Of a stretch of DNA of 64,000 bases, positions 13,977 through 24,165 are shown piece after piece. Each line of letters opens with the position of its first letter. The first letter of the stretch is position 1. The position numbers were made by a program, and so were the translations under genes. The DNA is taken from NCBI RefSeq assembly GCF_008329905.1, contig NZ_CP032155.1:1-64000 (forward strand), read 5' to 3'. The stretch is from Mycobacterium sp. ELW1 (GTDB lineage Bacteria; Actinomycetota; Actinomycetes; Mycobacteriales; Mycobacteriaceae). The notes beneath the pieces are model-generated. The model did no database searches and was not told where the DNA came from. It saw only the letters and a program-made list of their open reading frames with translations.

Positions 13977-13985
13977 TTATCCACA
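13977..13985 (+). promoter_or_regulatory. Isolated perfect DnaA box
   Basis: TTATCCACA matches the strict consensus exactly. It lies 36 bp upstream of the start of the Rv0010c-like gene and about 12 kb from oriC. It could titrate DnaA or place this gene under DnaA control. A perfect 9-mer can occur by chance, so function is inferred. Confidence 0.5.
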
Positions 13986-14007
13986 GGCGCTATCAACAAT
14001 GGGGATG

Positions 14008-14025
14008 AATCACACGCGTGTGATT
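14008..14025. promoter_or_regulatory. 18-bp perfect palindrome, candidate operator
   Basis: AATCACACGCGTGTGATT is a perfect palindrome 67 bp upstream of the Rv0010c-like start and 23 bp from the DnaA box. The half-sites TCACA/TGTGA face outward, opposite to the Crp arrangement, so a Crp site is unlikely. A dimeric repressor or activator is the natural reading. Confidence 0.5.
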
Positions 14026-14096
14026 GGGTGACCAGGAGGTTGCCAGCCTTGGAACGGCGATCGCACAGCATGAAGCTGTCGGGGTATCGCAGCCGC

Positions 14097-14378
14097 TCAG
14101 CGCCACCGCATCGTCAGCAACAATCCGGAGATCATGAAGCCGAAGGCGATCGCGTAGTTCCAAGGGCCCAACTTGGCCATCCACTGCAGCGCGCTCGGGG
14201 TGTCGTATCCGGAAGCGGCCAGCTGGAACACCAGCAGCCAGGCCAGCCCGAACAGCATCAGGCTGATGAACAGCACCACGAACCACACGCTCGACGGTCC
14301 GGCCTTCACCTTGACCGGAGTGCGGCTCACCGTATTGACCGTGAAGTCGTTCTTCTTGCGAACCTTGGACTTGGGCAT
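14097..14378 (-). CDS. crgA: Cell division protein CrgA
   Basis: CrgA is a two-helix divisome membrane protein that interacts with FtsZ, FtsQ, FtsI and CwsA. The 93-residue product has the canonical length. It has a basic N-terminus ([14 protein letters not shown]) and two transmembrane helices (about 30-52 and 67-88) joined by the loop [21 protein letters not shown]. The ATG at 14378 was chosen over an upstream frame extension because it gives the conserved MPKSKVRKK start. It is divergent from the DUF881 gene across 49 bp. Confidence 0.95.
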   Translation of the reverse strand: MPKSKVRKKNDFTVNTVSRTPVKVKAGPSSVWFVVLFISLMLFGLAWLLVFQLAASGYDTPSALQWMAKLGPWNYAIAFGFMISGLLLTMRWR

Positions 14379-14427
14379 GGGTACCTTCGGGCCGGGATCT
14401 TCTGCGACGATGGTGCGCAGATCGCTT

Positions 14428-15219
14428 ATGAGATTAACGCAGCGGCGCCGTGACCCGACAATTCCGGCGGCAGCGACGACGGGTGCCCAGCGCTCGCCGT
14501 GGCGGTTCGGCGTCCCGGTGGTGTGCCTGTTGGCGGGCGTTCTGCTGGCCGCCACCCACGGTGTCTCCGGCGGCAGCGAGATCCGCCGCAGCGACTCCCC
14601 CCGGCTCGTCGATCTGGTGCACGACGCTCAGCAGTCGGTGGACCGGCTCAGCGCCCAGCGCGACGCGTTGGCGTCGCAGATCGACTCCACCCACGGCGGC
14701 GGATCCGGCACCGCACTGGCGGCCATGCAGGCTCGCGCCGACGAACTGGCCGCCACTGCCGGGCTGAATCCGGTACACGGGGCCGGCCTGGTGGTCACGC
14801 TCTCCGACGCCCAGCGTGACGCCAATGGGCGCTTCCCCCGCGACGCCTCCCCCGACGACCTCGTGGTCCACCAGCAGGACATTCAGGCTGTGCTCAACGC
14901 GCTGTGGAGCGCCGGCGCCGAGGCGATCCAGATGCAGGATCAGCGCATCATCGGGACGTCCGCTCCGCGGTGCGTCGGCAACACTCTGCTGCTCAACGGC
15001 CGCACGTACAGCCCGCCGTACACGATCACGGCGATCGGAGATGCGACCGCGATGCAGGCCGCCCTGGCGTCCGCTCCCCTGGTCACGCTGTACAAGCAGT
15101 ACGTGGTGCGGTTCGGTCTGGGCTACAGCGAGCAGGTCCGCGACGATGTCCAGGTCGCCGGCTACACCGAGCCGGTGCGGATGCGCTACGCCCAGCCGGC
15201 GGGTCCAGTGGGTTACTGA
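14428..15219 (+). CDS. DUF881 membrane-anchored protein (Rv0012-like)
   Basis: The 263-residue product matches Rv0012 in sequence and position. It has a cytoplasmic start MRLTQRRRD, one transmembrane helix (about residues 29-46, [19 protein letters not shown]), an extracytoplasmic coiled-coil stretch, and the DUF881 domain. Conserved blocks include [30 protein letters not shown] and [22 protein letters not shown]. The ATG at 14428 was chosen because the frame upstream runs through the crgA promoter. DUF881 proteins sit beside division genes in actinobacteria; the molecular role is not known. Confidence 0.88.
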   Translation: MRLTQRRRDPTIPAAATTGAQRSPWRFGVPVVCLLAGVLLAATHGVSGGSEIRRSDSPRLVDLVHDAQQSVDRLSAQRDALASQIDSTHGGGSGTALAAMQARADELAATAGLNPVHGAGLVVTLSDAQRDANGRFPRDASPDDLVVHQQDIQAVLNALWSAGAEAIQMQDQRIIGTSAPRCVGNTLLLNGRTYSPPYTITAIGDATAMQAALASAPLVTLYKQYVVRFGLGYSEQVRDDVQVAGYTEPVRMRYAQPAGPVGY

Positions 15220-15247
15220 CCTGCAGCACCCCGGGTAACCTGGCCTG

Positions 15248-15928
15248 ATGCAGGTTTTGGTCGTCGACAATTACGACAGCTTCGTGTTCAACCTCGTCCA
15301 GTATCTGGGCCAGCTCGGGGTGGACGCGCAGGTCTGGCGCAACGACGACGACCGCCTGGTTGACGAAGCCCGCGTTGCCACCGAATTCGACGGGATCCTG
15401 CTCAGTCCGGGACCGGGTACCCCGGAACGTGCCGGCGCCTCGATCCCGCTGGTTCGGGCGTGCGCCACGACCGGCACCCCGCTACTGGGTGTGTGCCTCG
15501 GGCACCAGGCGATCGGTGTGGCATTCGGCGGGACGGTCGACCGCGCACCCGAGCTGCTGCACGGCAAGACCAGCACCGTCTATCACACCAATATCGGTGT
15601 GCTGCACGGACTTCCGGACCCTTTCACGGCGACGCGCTACCACTCGCTGACGATCCTGCCGGAGACCATGCCGGCCGAACTCGAGGTGACCGCGCGCACC
15701 GAGGGCGGTGTCGTCATGGCCGTCCGCCACGTCGAACTGCCGATCCACGGCGTGCAGTTCCACCCGGAGTCGATCCTGACCGAGGGTGGTCACCGGATGC
15801 TGGCCAACTGGCTGGGCTTCTGCGGACAGGCCCCCGAGGAGTCGCTGGTACGGCGCCTCGAACAAGAGGTCGCCGACACCGTGCGGCACGCCATCGGCGG
15901 GCCGTTGTCAGCTACGACGCAAAGCTGA
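15248..15928 (+). CDS. trpG: Aminodeoxychorismate/anthranilate synthase glutaminase component
   Basis: This class I glutamine amidotransferase releases ammonia from glutamine for an anthranilate or aminodeoxychorismate synthase. The 226-residue product has the oxyanion motif LLSPGPGTPERAG, the nucleophile elbow GVCLGHQAIGVAFGG, and the His/Glu pair in GVQFHPESILTEGG. It matches Rv0013, annotated trpG; one protein may serve both folate (pabA) and tryptophan synthesis. Its 3' end overlaps the convergent pknB end by 17 bp. Confidence 0.92.
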   Translation: MQVLVVDNYDSFVFNLVQYLGQLGVDAQVWRNDDDRLVDEARVATEFDGILLSPGPGTPERAGASIPLVRACATTGTPLLGVCLGHQAIGVAFGGTVDRAPELLHGKTSTVYHTNIGVLHGLPDPFTATRYHSLTILPETMPAELEVTARTEGGVVMAVRHVELPIHGVQFHPESILTEGGHRMLANWLGFCGQAPEESLVRRLEQEVADTVRHAIGGPLSATTQS

Positions 15929-17795
15929 GGGTGATCGGGTCGCTGAACTTCACCGGCGTGCCCGGCGCCGGACTCTGGGTCACCACGGCTGCGGACTTCT
16001 GCCCGCTGTTCTGCACGTCTGCGCCCTTGTCGAGTATCCCCGTCCACCCCAACGCCGCCAGCCGCTGTGAGGCGTCGGTCCAGAACATGCCTCGCAGGTC
16101 CGGCATCACGAACTGATTGCCCTTGGACACCTTGATCTGGATCACGGTGTCCTGAGGCACGGTCTGTCCGTTGGGCGGATCGGTGCCGACCACTTGACCG
16201 GACGGGTCTGTGCCGTCCGTCGGAACCGGCAGCGTCTTGAGGAATCCCGAGGCCGTGAGGATCTGCTGGGCGACGTCGACCGTCTGTCCCGCGACGACCG
16301 GCACCTCGGCGGTCTGCGGCCCGTTGCCCACGACCACCGTGATCTCGTTGGTGATCGCGGAAGTCTGGTTGGCCGGCGGAACCGTCGACAGCACCTTGTC
16401 CTTCTGGTCAGGCGTGGATGGTGAGTTGACCTGCTTGAACTTGGTGAAGCCGGCGTCCTTGAGCTTCTGGACGCATTCGCCGTAGGACAGGCTGGCGGAG
16501 CAGTCCGGAATCTCGCGCTGCTCGGGACCGTAGGAGACGTTGATGGTGATCTCGTCTCCTGCGGCAGCCATCGAGTTGGCCGGCGGGTCGGTGCTGATCA
16601 CGCTCCCCGGCGGGATCGTGTTGTCCGCTTTCTGCTGGCTGCGGATCTTGAAGCCCTTATTCTGCAGTGCCACCACAGCGTCCTGCTGTGCCTGCCCACG
16701 CACGTCGGGCACCTGCAGATTGCGGGGGTTGCCGCTGACCATGTTGATCCCGATGGTCACCACCACGGTCAGGATGGCCAGCACCGCGACCACGATCAAC
16801 CAGCGGCCGATCGACCCGCCCGCCCGGTCGTTCTCCAAAAGAGCGCCGTGCCGCGGAATCTCGTCGGTCTCGTCCCCGCGAGACGGCGCCGCCGGCGTCG
16901 CATTGAGCATCGAGGTACGTTCGGCGGCGCTGAGCACCTTGGGCGCCTCGGGAGCCTCGCCGTTGTGCACCCGCACCAGGTCGGTGCGCATCTCGGCCGC
17001 GGTCTGATAGCGGTTGTCCGGATTCTTGGCCAGCGCCTTGAGCACCACCGCGTCCAGCTCCGGGGAGATCCCCGAATGCTTCTGCGACGGCGGCACCGGA
17101 TCCTCGCGGACGTGCTGATAAGCCACCGCCACCGGCGAATCACCGACGAATGGCGGCTCGCCGGTCAGGATCTCGTAGAGCACGCAGCCCAGCGAGTACA
17201 CGTCAGACCGCGCGTCGACCGGCTCCCCGCGGGCCTGCTCGGGCGAGAGATATTGCGCGGTGCCGATCACTGCGGCGGTCTGGGTGACGCTGTTGCCCAC
17301 GTCGGCCAGCGCCCGGGCGATGCCGAAGTCCATCACCTTCACCGCGCCGGTCTTGGAGATCATGATGTTCGCCGGCTTGACGTCGCGGTGGATGATGCCG
17401 TGCTGGTGGCTGAAATGCAGCGCCTGGCAGGCGTCGGCGATGATCTCGATGGCCCGGCGGTACGGGATCGGGCCGTCGGTGTGGACGATGTCGCGCAGGG
17501 TCACGCCTTCGACGTACTCCATCACGATGTACGGCAGCGGACCGTTGGCGGTCTCGGCCTCGCCGGTGTCGTAGACGGCAACGATCGCGGGATGGTTCAG
17601 CGCGGCGGCGTTCTGCGCCTCACGGCGGAACCGCAGATAGAAGCTCGGGTCGCGCGCCAGGTCGGCGCGCAGCACCTTGACCGCGACGTCGCGGTGCAGG
17701 CGCGTGTCGCGGCCCATGTGCACCTCGGACATGCCGCCGAAGCCGATGATCTCGCCCAGCTCGTAGCGGTCGGACAGGTGCTGTGGGGTGGTCAT
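15912..17795 (-). CDS. pknB: Ser/Thr protein kinase PknB with PASTA sensor
   Basis: PknB is the essential transmembrane kinase that senses peptidoglycan fragments and controls growth and division. The 627-residue product has a kinase domain (1-280) with GFGGMSEV, Lys40 (AVKVL), [10 protein letters not shown] and DFG. The activation loop [20 protein letters not shown] carries the two Thr autophosphorylation sites. A juxtamembrane linker and one helix (about 331-352) follow, then four extracellular PASTA repeats to the end. It starts at ATG 17795, overlapping the pknA stop by 4 nt, and is last in the operon. Confidence 0.98.
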   Translation of the reverse strand: MTTPQHLSDRYELGEIIGFGGMSEVHMGRDTRLHRDVAVKVLRADLARDPSFYLRFRREAQNAAALNHPAIVAVYDTGEAETANGPLPYIVMEYVEGVTLRDIVHTDGPIPYRRAIEIIADACQALHFSHQHGIIHRDVKPANIMISKTGAVKVMDFGIARALADVGNSVTQTAAVIGTAQYLSPEQARGEPVDARSDVYSLGCVLYEILTGEPPFVGDSPVAVAYQHVREDPVPPSQKHSGISPELDAVVLKALAKNPDNRYQTAAEMRTDLVRVHNGEAPEAPKVLSAAERTSMLNATPAAPSRGDETDEIPRHGALLENDRAGGSIGRWLIVVAVLAILTVVVTIGINMVSGNPRNLQVPDVRGQAQQDAVVALQNKGFKIRSQQKADNTIPPGSVISTDPPANSMAAAGDEITINVSYGPEQREIPDCSASLSYGECVQKLKDAGFTKFKQVNSPSTPDQKDKVLSTVPPANQTSAITNEITVVVGNGPQTAEVPVVAGQTVDVAQQILTASGFLKTLPVPTDGTDPSGQVVGTDPPNGQTVPQDTVIQIKVSKGNQFVMPDLRGMFWTDASQRLAALGWTGILDKGADVQNSGQKSAAVVTQSPAPGTPVKFSDPITLSFAS

Positions 17796-19075
17796 CGCGG
17801 TTTCTCGTCGGTGTGAACAGCCTCGGACAGCGAGCCAACGTCCAGGCTGGCAGCGCTGAATCGGGGTACCCCGATCTGTCCTCCAGGATTACCGGCGATG
17901 TGGTGATCCGTCCAACCCGACGGCGCGACCTGGCTGGTGGGCGGGGTGACGGTGTCGGTGACGGTCTGCTCGACGGGTTTGTTGTCCTTGCGGTCCCGGT
18001 CGGCCAGCACGATCAGGATGGCGCTGATGATCGCCAGGGCGCCCAACACACCGGCGGCCCACAGCAGCGCCCGCTGGCCCGAGGAGAACGTGCGGCGCGG
18101 CGGCGGCGGGCGGTGACTGCCGGTGTTGGCGCGCGGGCGCGTCCCGGTCGGCGGGGCGGCGGCAGGCATCCGCGGCGAGCTGCCCGGGATCGAGGCCGGG
18201 GTGGCGCGGATGGTCGGCGCGGAGTTGGGCCGCGGCGGACGCCGACCCGCCCGCACGGCGGCGGTCGCGTCGGCGAACTGACCACCGTTGCGGTAGCGCA
18301 TGCCCGGGTTCTTCACCAGGGTGATCTCGATCAGCTCGCGCACATTGGGCGGCAGGTCGGCAGGCAGCGGCGCCGGCGTCTCCTTGATGTGCTTCATCGC
18401 CACCGTCAGCGCACCGTCGCCTGTGAACGGGCGCTTACCCGAAACCGCCTCGTAGCCAACAACTCCCAGCGAATACACGTCACTGGCGGCGGTGGCGTCG
18501 TGACCCAGCGCCTGCTCGGGGGCGATGTACTGGGCGGTGCCCATCACCATTCCGGTCTGGGTGACCGGCGCCGCGTCGACGGCCTTGGCGATACCGAAGT
18601 CGGTGAGCTTCACCTGCCCGGTGGGCGTGATCAGGATGTTGCCCGGCTTGACGTCGCGGTGCACCAGTCCGGCGGCGTGGGCCACCTGCAGGGCGCGACC
18701 GGTCTGCTCGAGCATGTCCAGGGCGTGCCGCAGCGACAACCTGCCGGTGCGCTTGATCACCGAGTTCAGCGGCTCACCGTTGATCAGTTCCATCACCAGG
18801 TAGGCGGTCCGGCCTTCGCCGTCCATATCGGTCTCGCCGTAGTCGTGCACGGCGGCGATACCGGGGTGGTTCAGCATGGCGACGGTGCGCGCCTCGGCGC
18901 GGAACCGCTCGACGAACTCCGGGTCCGACGAGAACTCCTGCTTGAGTACCTTGACCGCGACCCGGCGGCCCAGCCGGCTGTCGACGGCCTCCCACACCTG
19001 GCCCATGCCGCCGGTGGCGATCAGCCGCTGCAGCCGGTACCGGCCGGACAGCGTGACTCCTACGCGGGGGCTCAT
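17792..19075 (-). CDS. pknA: Ser/Thr protein kinase PknA
   Basis: PknA is the second essential kinase of the operon and phosphorylates division and envelope proteins including Wag31 and FtsZ. The 427-residue product has a kinase domain with TGGMGQVW, Lys42 (AVKVL), [13 protein letters not shown], and the activation loop [20 protein letters not shown] Pro-rich juxtamembrane segment follows, then one transmembrane helix near residues 330-350 and a short extracytoplasmic tail without PASTA repeats. Both ends overlap neighbours by 4 nt. Confidence 0.97.
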   Translation of the reverse strand: MSPRVGVTLSGRYRLQRLIATGGMGQVWEAVDSRLGRRVAVKVLKQEFSSDPEFVERFRAEARTVAMLNHPGIAAVHDYGETDMDGEGRTAYLVMELINGEPLNSVIKRTGRLSLRHALDMLEQTGRALQVAHAAGLVHRDVKPGNILITPTGQVKLTDFGIAKAVDAAPVTQTGMVMGTAQYIAPEQALGHDATAASDVYSLGVVGYEAVSGKRPFTGDGALTVAMKHIKETPAPLPADLPPNVRELIEITLVKNPGMRYRNGGQFADATAAVRAGRRPPRPNSAPTIRATPASIPGSSPRMPAAAPPTGTRPRANTGSHRPPPPRRTFSSGQRALLWAAGVLGALAIISAILIVLADRDRKDNKPVEQTVTDTVTPPTSQVAPSGWTDHHIAGNPGGQIGVPRFSAASLDVGSLSEAVHTDEKPR

Positions 19076-20547
19076 GATGCCCCCTGCAGGGCTGCCGCGA
19101 TCGTCGCCCGGCCGACCGGGGCGGCCAATGCGCCGCCGGTGGCGTTCAACCGGTCACCACCGTTCTCGATCAGCACCGCGACCGCCACCTTGGGGCTCTG
19201 TGCTGGGGCGAAGGCGATGTACCAGGCATGGGGTGGAGTGTTGCGAGGGTCGGTACCGTGCTCTGCGGTACCGGTCTTTGATGCGATCTGCACGCCGGGG
19301 ATCGCCCCTTTCTGCTGGGTCATCTGTTCGGCGCCGATCATCAAATCCGTAAGTTTAGCCGCGACCTGCGTCGATACGGCACGCCGCTGTTGCTGGGGTG
19401 CTGCCGTGCTGATGCTCGACAGGTCCGGCCCCTTGAGGCTGTCCACCAGGTACGGCTGCATCAGCACACCGGAGTTGGCGATCGTCGCCGCCACCACCGC
19501 GTTCTGCAAAGGTGTCACCGCCACGTCTTTCTGACCCATGCTCGACATCCCCAGGGCGGCGGCGTCGGAGATCGGGCCGATGGTCGACTCCGCGACCTCC
19601 AGCGGGATCGGCGCTGGTGGGTTGTCGAACCCGAACGCCTGCGCGGTGTTGCGCAGGGCGTCAGCACCCACCCGGATACCCAATTCCACGAAAGCGGTAT
19701 TGCACGAGCGGGCAAACGCCTCCCGCAGAGACGCGGTGGGCGCGCCGCCGCACGGCGTGCCGCCGTAGTTCTCCAGGGTCGCGGTGCTGTTCGGGAGCTG
19801 GATCTGGGGGGCGCTGGTGAGCTGATCGTTGTCGGTCACACCGTTCTGCAACGCCGCCGCGGTGGTGATCACCTTGAACGTCGACCCGGGTGGGAAGGTC
19901 TCGGCGATGGCCCGGTTGGTCAGCGGCGAGCTGGGGTCGTCGCGCAGTTGCTGCCAGGCGGCGCCCTGTTCCTCGGCGTCGTGGGTGGCCAGCAGGTTGG
20001 GGTCGTACGACGGCGAGGACACCATCGCCAAGATCTTTCCGGTGGACGGCTCCAAGGCCACCACCGAGCCGCGGCATCCGCCGGTGCAGCCCCGCTGCAT
20101 CGCTTCCCACGCAGCCTGCTGAATACGCGGCACGATCGTGGTGTCGACGTTGCCTCCGCGCGGATCGCGACCGGTGAAGAAGTCGGCCAGCCGGCGGCCG
20201 AACAGCCGCTGATCGGAGCCGTTGAGGATGCCGTCCTCGGCGCGCTCGAGTCCGGTACTGGAGTAGCGCAACGAGTAGAACCCCGTAATCGGTGCGTAGA
20301 CAAGGGGATTCGGATAGACGCGGAGGAAGCGGTAGTGGCCGTTGGTGGACACCGAGTAGGCCAGCAGCTGTCCGCCCGCGGTGATCTGGCCGCGCTGGCG
20401 GGAGTACTCGTCGAGCAGCACGCGCTGGTTGCGGGGGTCGGCACGCAGGCCGTCGGCGCGGAAGACCTGCGTGATCGTCGCGTTGAGCAACAGCAGCACG
20501 ATCAACGCCATGATCATCACCGAGATGCGGCGCAGGGAAGTGTTCAT
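19072..20547 (-). CDS. pbpA: Penicillin-binding protein A (transpeptidase)
   Basis: PbpA is a class B PBP that cross-links peptidoglycan during division with RodA/FtsW-type glycosyltransferases. The 491-residue product has an N-terminal membrane anchor (about residues 9-29). The transpeptidase domain has the catalytic SxxK motif in [13 protein letters not shown] in FARSCNTAF, and KTG in [10 protein letters not shown]. The start is the ATG at 20547, which overlaps the rodA stop; an upstream extension lies inside rodA and is not conserved. It is a known PknB-regulated protein in M. tuberculosis. Confidence 0.97.
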   Translation of the reverse strand: MNTSLRRISVMIMALIVLLLLNATITQVFRADGLRADPRNQRVLLDEYSRQRGQITAGGQLLAYSVSTNGHYRFLRVYPNPLVYAPITGFYSLRYSSTGLERAEDGILNGSDQRLFGRRLADFFTGRDPRGGNVDTTIVPRIQQAAWEAMQRGCTGGCRGSVVALEPSTGKILAMVSSPSYDPNLLATHDAEEQGAAWQQLRDDPSSPLTNRAIAETFPPGSTFKVITTAAALQNGVTDNDQLTSAPQIQLPNSTATLENYGGTPCGGAPTASLREAFARSCNTAFVELGIRVGADALRNTAQAFGFDNPPAPIPLEVAESTIGPISDAAALGMSSMGQKDVAVTPLQNAVVAATIANSGVLMQPYLVDSLKGPDLSSISTAAPQQQRRAVSTQVAAKLTDLMIGAEQMTQQKGAIPGVQIASKTGTAEHGTDPRNTPPHAWYIAFAPAQSPKVAVAVLIENGGDRLNATGGALAAPVGRATIAAALQGAS

Positions 20548-21947
20548 ACGCGCTCGATCACCTCGGTGCTCGACGACGCGATCGACGCGTGCGGATTGGT
20601 GATGATCGGGCGCCGGGCGGCGTGCGAGATCTTCACCAGGATGGCCAGCAGCAGATAGTTGGCCACCAGCGACGAGCCACCGTAGGACATCCACGGCGTG
20701 GTCAGACCGGTCAGCGGGATCAACCCGGTGACACCGCCGACCACGATGAACAGCTGGATCGCCAGCGTCGAGGCCAACCCGGCGGCCAGCAGCTTGCCGA
20801 AGCTGTCGCGCACGGCGATGGCGGTGCGTAGCCCGCGCACGATCGCGATCGCGTAGAGCATCAGCACCCCGGCCAAGCCGACCAGGCCCAGCTCTTCACC
20901 GACCGCGGCGATGATGAAGTCCGTCGACGCGGCGGGAACGGTGCCGGGTTGGCCGTTGCCCAGCCCGGTGCCGAAGATGCCGCCGGTGGCAAAACTGAAC
21001 TGCGACTGCACCATTTGATAGCCGGTGCCTTCGGGGTCGCCGAACGGATCCAGCCAGGTCTGAACCCGCACCCGCACATGGCCGAACAAGTAGTAGGCCA
21101 CCACGCTGCCCGCGGCGAACAGCGACAGGCCGATGACCACCCAGCTGAACCGCTCAGTGGCGATGTACACCATCACCAGGAACGAGGCGTAGAGCAGAAG
21201 TGAAGTGCCCAAATCTTTTTCGAAGACCATGACACCGACCGAGACGATCCACGCCACCAGCAGTGGCGCCAGGTCGCGGGGTCGCGGCACGTCGGTGCCG
21301 AGGAAATGCTTGCCTGCGCTGGTGAACAGGTCGCGCTTGGCCACCAGCACCGCGGCGAAGAAGATCAGCAGCAGGATCTTGGAGAACTCCGCAGGCTGAA
21401 TACTGAAGCCGGGGAACCGAATCCAGATCTTCGCTCCGTTGGTCTCGGAGAAATGGCTGGGCAGCAGCGCGGGGATCGCCAGCAGCACAAGGCCGACGAG
21501 ACCGCAGGTGTAGCCGTAGCGGGCCAGGATCCGGTGGTCTTTGAGGAAGACGACCACCAGCGAGAAGCCGAGCACGCCGACGAGCGTCCACAGCATCTGC
21601 TGCTCTTCGCTGGGTCCGCGTTGCGGGGCGATCGCGCCGCCGATCAGGTCGAGGCGGTGAATCATCACCAGACCAAGTCCGTTGAGCAGTGCGACAACTG
21701 GCAGCAGGACCGGGTCGGCGTAGGGCGCGAACCGCCGGATGGCCAGGTGCGCGCACACGAACAGGGTGAGGAACGCCAGCGTGGAACTCGCCAGATCCCA
21801 GCTGATGCCCTGCTCCTGGTTGGCCTCGACGATGAGCAGTGCCACCACGGTGATGAAGGTGGCGAAGCACAGCAACACCAGTTCGGCGTTGCGGCGGGTC
21901 GGTGTGGCCGGCGCCAGCGCGACGGGTGCCTGCGGTTGGGTACTCAT
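20544..21947 (-). CDS. rodA: SEDS-family glycosyltransferase RodA
   Basis: This SEDS protein polymerises lipid II into glycan strands and pairs with a class B PBP, here the adjacent PbpA. The 467-residue product has many transmembrane helices. The C-terminal SEDS signature is visible as FIIAAVGEELGLVG and LIPLTGLTTPWMSYGGSSLVANYLLLAILVKIS. ATGA overlaps link it to pstP upstream and pbpA downstream. FtsW proper lies elsewhere in mycobacteria, so RodA (Rv0017c) is the right orthologue. Confidence 0.96.
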   Translation of the reverse strand: MSTQPQAPVALAPATPTRRNAELVLLCFATFITVVALLIVEANQEQGISWDLASSTLAFLTLFVCAHLAIRRFAPYADPVLLPVVALLNGLGLVMIHRLDLIGGAIAPQRGPSEEQQMLWTLVGVLGFSLVVVFLKDHRILARYGYTCGLVGLVLLAIPALLPSHFSETNGAKIWIRFPGFSIQPAEFSKILLLIFFAAVLVAKRDLFTSAGKHFLGTDVPRPRDLAPLLVAWIVSVGVMVFEKDLGTSLLLYASFLVMVYIATERFSWVVIGLSLFAAGSVVAYYLFGHVRVRVQTWLDPFGDPEGTGYQMVQSQFSFATGGIFGTGLGNGQPGTVPAASTDFIIAAVGEELGLVGLAGVLMLYAIAIVRGLRTAIAVRDSFGKLLAAGLASTLAIQLFIVVGGVTGLIPLTGLTTPWMSYGGSSLVANYLLLAILVKISHAARRPIITNPHASIASSSTEVIERV

Positions 21948-23551
21948 GCCGCCGCCCGGCAGTCAGTGCCCGGCTTCTGCGGCGCGGCGGGTAGTTGGGT
22001 CACCGTCGGAGCAGGGCTCGGCGCAGGTGCCGGAGCGGCGGCCGAAGGCGTTGGGACAGCGCCACTTTCAGTGGAAGACGGGGCCGCGCTCGAGGATGCC
22101 GCCGGCGGCGGAGGCGTGCTCGACGACGGAGCGGGGGCCGACGAGGAGGTCGGCGCGGGTGCTGACGGAGAGGTCGGTGCGGCTGTGGGAACGGGCACCG
22201 GCCCCGGCGCGGGAGATGCGCTCGGAGCCGGGGTCGGGGTGGCGGATGGGGCCGGGGTGGGGGTCGGTGTGCTGGTCGGGGGCGGCGCGCACGGGGGCAG
22301 CACCGAGCTGTGCGCCAATTCCCGCAGCTGCCCGATCGCGTCGTCGAGGGTGCCGGCCGGAAGCCCGGCCGACACCTGCGCGCGCTCCGAGGGCCGAAGA
22401 TCCTGCAATCGCATCAACTGGCAGCCCAGCGAGTCGGTCGGCTGGCCATAGCTGATCTGGGATAGCTCATTGCGGTCGTTCAGGCAGCCCAGCAGGTACG
22501 GCTCCTGCAGCGGATAACCCAGGATCGAACCCTGGATGCCGCGCATGATCGCCACGGTGCCGTTGTCGGCGCTGACGTAGTAGTTGCTGCGGATGATCTG
22601 CCGTCCGACCGCGAGACCGGCGAGGATCACCAACAGGACCAGGGCGCCGGCGATGATCATCCGCCGCCGCGAGCGGGGCTTCGGCGGCGGCTCAGGTTCG
22701 GCCACCACCCGCTTGGCAGGAGCGGGCCGGGGGTTGAACGCCGAGGCTCGCCCGGCCGCGGTGTTGGGCGGGGCGACGTGGTCGTCGTCCCCCGACACCG
22801 CACCGGCCAGGATCGGCTGGGTCTGGCCGCCGTAGTCATGGTCGACGACGTCGGCCACCACCACCGTGACGTTGTCCGGTCCGCCACCGCGCAGAGCCAG
22901 CTCGATGAGCCGGTCGGCGCTCTCGGCGACGTCGTCGATCTGCAGGGCTTCCAGGATGGTTTCCTGGCTGACCGGATCGGACAGGCCGTCGGAGCACAGC
23001 AGATAGCGGTCGCCCTCCTTGGCTTCCCGCATGATCAGCGTCGGCTCGACCTCGTGACCGGTGAGCGCGCGCATGATCAGCGAGCGCTGCGGATGGCTGT
23101 GGGCTTCCTCCGCGGTGATGCGCCCCTCGTCGACGAGGGTCTGCACGAAGGTGTCGTCCTTGGTGATCTGGGTCAGCTCGCCGTCGCGCAGCAGATATCC
23201 GCGGGAGTCACCGATGTGGACGAGGCCAAGTCTGTTGCCCGCGAACAGGATTGCGGTCAGCGTGGTACCCATGCCCTCGAGCTCGGGCTCCACCTCGACA
23301 TGCGCGGCTATCGCGGAGTTGCCGTCGCGCACCGCGGAGTCGAGTTTGCTCAGCAGGTCGCCGCCGGGCTCGTCGTCGTCGAGGTGTGCCAGCGCGGCGA
23401 TCACCAGCTGGGAGGCCACCTCGCCGGCCGCGTGCCCGCCCATGCCGTCGGCCAGGGCCAGCAGGCGCGCGCCCGCGTAGACGGAGTCCTCATTGTTGGC
23501 GCGCACCAGGCCGCGGTCGCTGCGGGCGGCATAGCGAAGGACAAGGGTCAC
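21944..23551 (-). CDS. pstP: PP2C-family Ser/Thr phosphatase PstP
   Basis: PstP is the main phosphoprotein phosphatase, opposing PknA and PknB. The 535-residue product has a PP2C catalytic domain (about 1-240) with the metal-binding motifs RANNEDSVY, LADGMGGHAAGE, GDSRGYLLRDG, LCSDGLSD and GGPDNVTVVV. A linker and one transmembrane helix (about 300-320) follow, then an extracytoplasmic domain. The tail of about 110 residues is almost entirely Pro, Ala, Ser and Thr. It starts at GTG 23551, overlapping the fhaB stop. Confidence 0.96.
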   Translation of the reverse strand: MTLVLRYAARSDRGLVRANNEDSVYAGARLLALADGMGGHAAGEVASQLVIAALAHLDDDEPGGDLLSKLDSAVRDGNSAIAAHVEVEPELEGMGTTLTAILFAGNRLGLVHIGDSRGYLLRDGELTQITKDDTFVQTLVDEGRITAEEAHSHPQRSLIMRALTGHEVEPTLIMREAKEGDRYLLCSDGLSDPVSQETILEALQIDDVAESADRLIELALRGGGPDNVTVVVADVVDHDYGGQTQPILAGAVSGDDDHVAPPNTAAGRASAFNPRPAPAKRVVAEPEPPPKPRSRRRMIIAGALVLLVILAGLAVGRQIIRSNYYVSADNGTVAIMRGIQGSILGYPLQEPYLLGCLNDRNELSQISYGQPTDSLGCQLMRLQDLRPSERAQVSAGLPAGTLDDAIGQLRELAHSSVLPPCAPPPTSTPTPTPAPSATPTPAPSASPAPGPVPVPTAAPTSPSAPAPTSSSAPAPSSSTPPPPAASSSAAPSSTESGAVPTPSAAAPAPAPSPAPTVTQLPAAPQKPGTDCRAAA

Positions 23552-24015
23552 GGGCGCAACTCGATCACCGTCTTGCCGATATGCACCGGCGTGCCAACCG
23601 GAACGCGTACTGCCGTCGTCACCTTCGCCCTGTCGAGGTATGTGCCGTTGGTCGATCCTAGGTCTTCCACGTACCAGTCGGCACCGCGCGGCGACAGCCG
23701 GGCGTGCCGAGTCGAGGAGTAATCATCGGTCAGCACCAGCGTGGAGTCGTCAGCGCGGCCGATCAGCACCGGCTGGGTGCCCAAGGTGATCCGGGTGCCG
23801 GCCAGTGCGCCCTCGGTGACCACCAGGTAGCGGGCGGCGTGCCGTTGCTGGCGGGACGGCAACAGTGCGCCGCGCAGCGCCAGGCCCCGGCGGACCATCA
23901 CAGCGCCGGTCGGCGCGTAGATGTCGTTGCGCAGGACGCGCAGCACAGACCAGATGAACAGCCACAGCAACAGCAGGAAGCCGGCGCGCGTCAGCTGCAG
24001 AACTAACCCCTGCAT
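23548..24015 (-). CDS. fhaB: FHA-domain protein FhaB (FipA)
   Basis: FhaB (Rv0019c, FipA) is a small membrane-anchored phosphothreonine reader linked to FtsZ/FtsQ and division under stress. The 155-residue product has one N-terminal transmembrane helix (about 8-28) and a C-terminal FHA domain with LIGRADDSTLVLTDDYSSTRHARL and LGSTNGTYLD. The ATG at 24015 gives the conserved MQGLVLQLTRAGFLLLLWLFI start. It is the first gene of the overlapping fhaB-pstP-rodA-pbpA-pknA-pknB chain. Confidence 0.95.
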   Translation of the reverse strand: MQGLVLQLTRAGFLLLLWLFIWSVLRVLRNDIYAPTGAVMVRRGLALRGALLPSRQQRHAARYLVVTEGALAGTRITLGTQPVLIGRADDSTLVLTDDYSSTRHARLSPRGADWYVEDLGSTNGTYLDRAKVTTAVRVPVGTPVHIGKTVIELRP

Positions 24016-24165
24016 CCGGCGTCCCCTCCGTCCTCGTGCCCTGCTTGCCGTTCCCGTGATACCTGCAGGCACCGGGCCGACTTCGGCACCGTCACGATAC
24101 TTGGACGCTGGTGGGTACGCGGGTGAAGCCACTCCGCGTCAACCAAGCTGCGACCTTCGTCGACC

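Noticed and set aside
17783..19534. 583-codon plus-strand frame opposite pknA
   Set aside because: pknA kinase motifs are intact on the minus strand; the antisense product is compositionally random.
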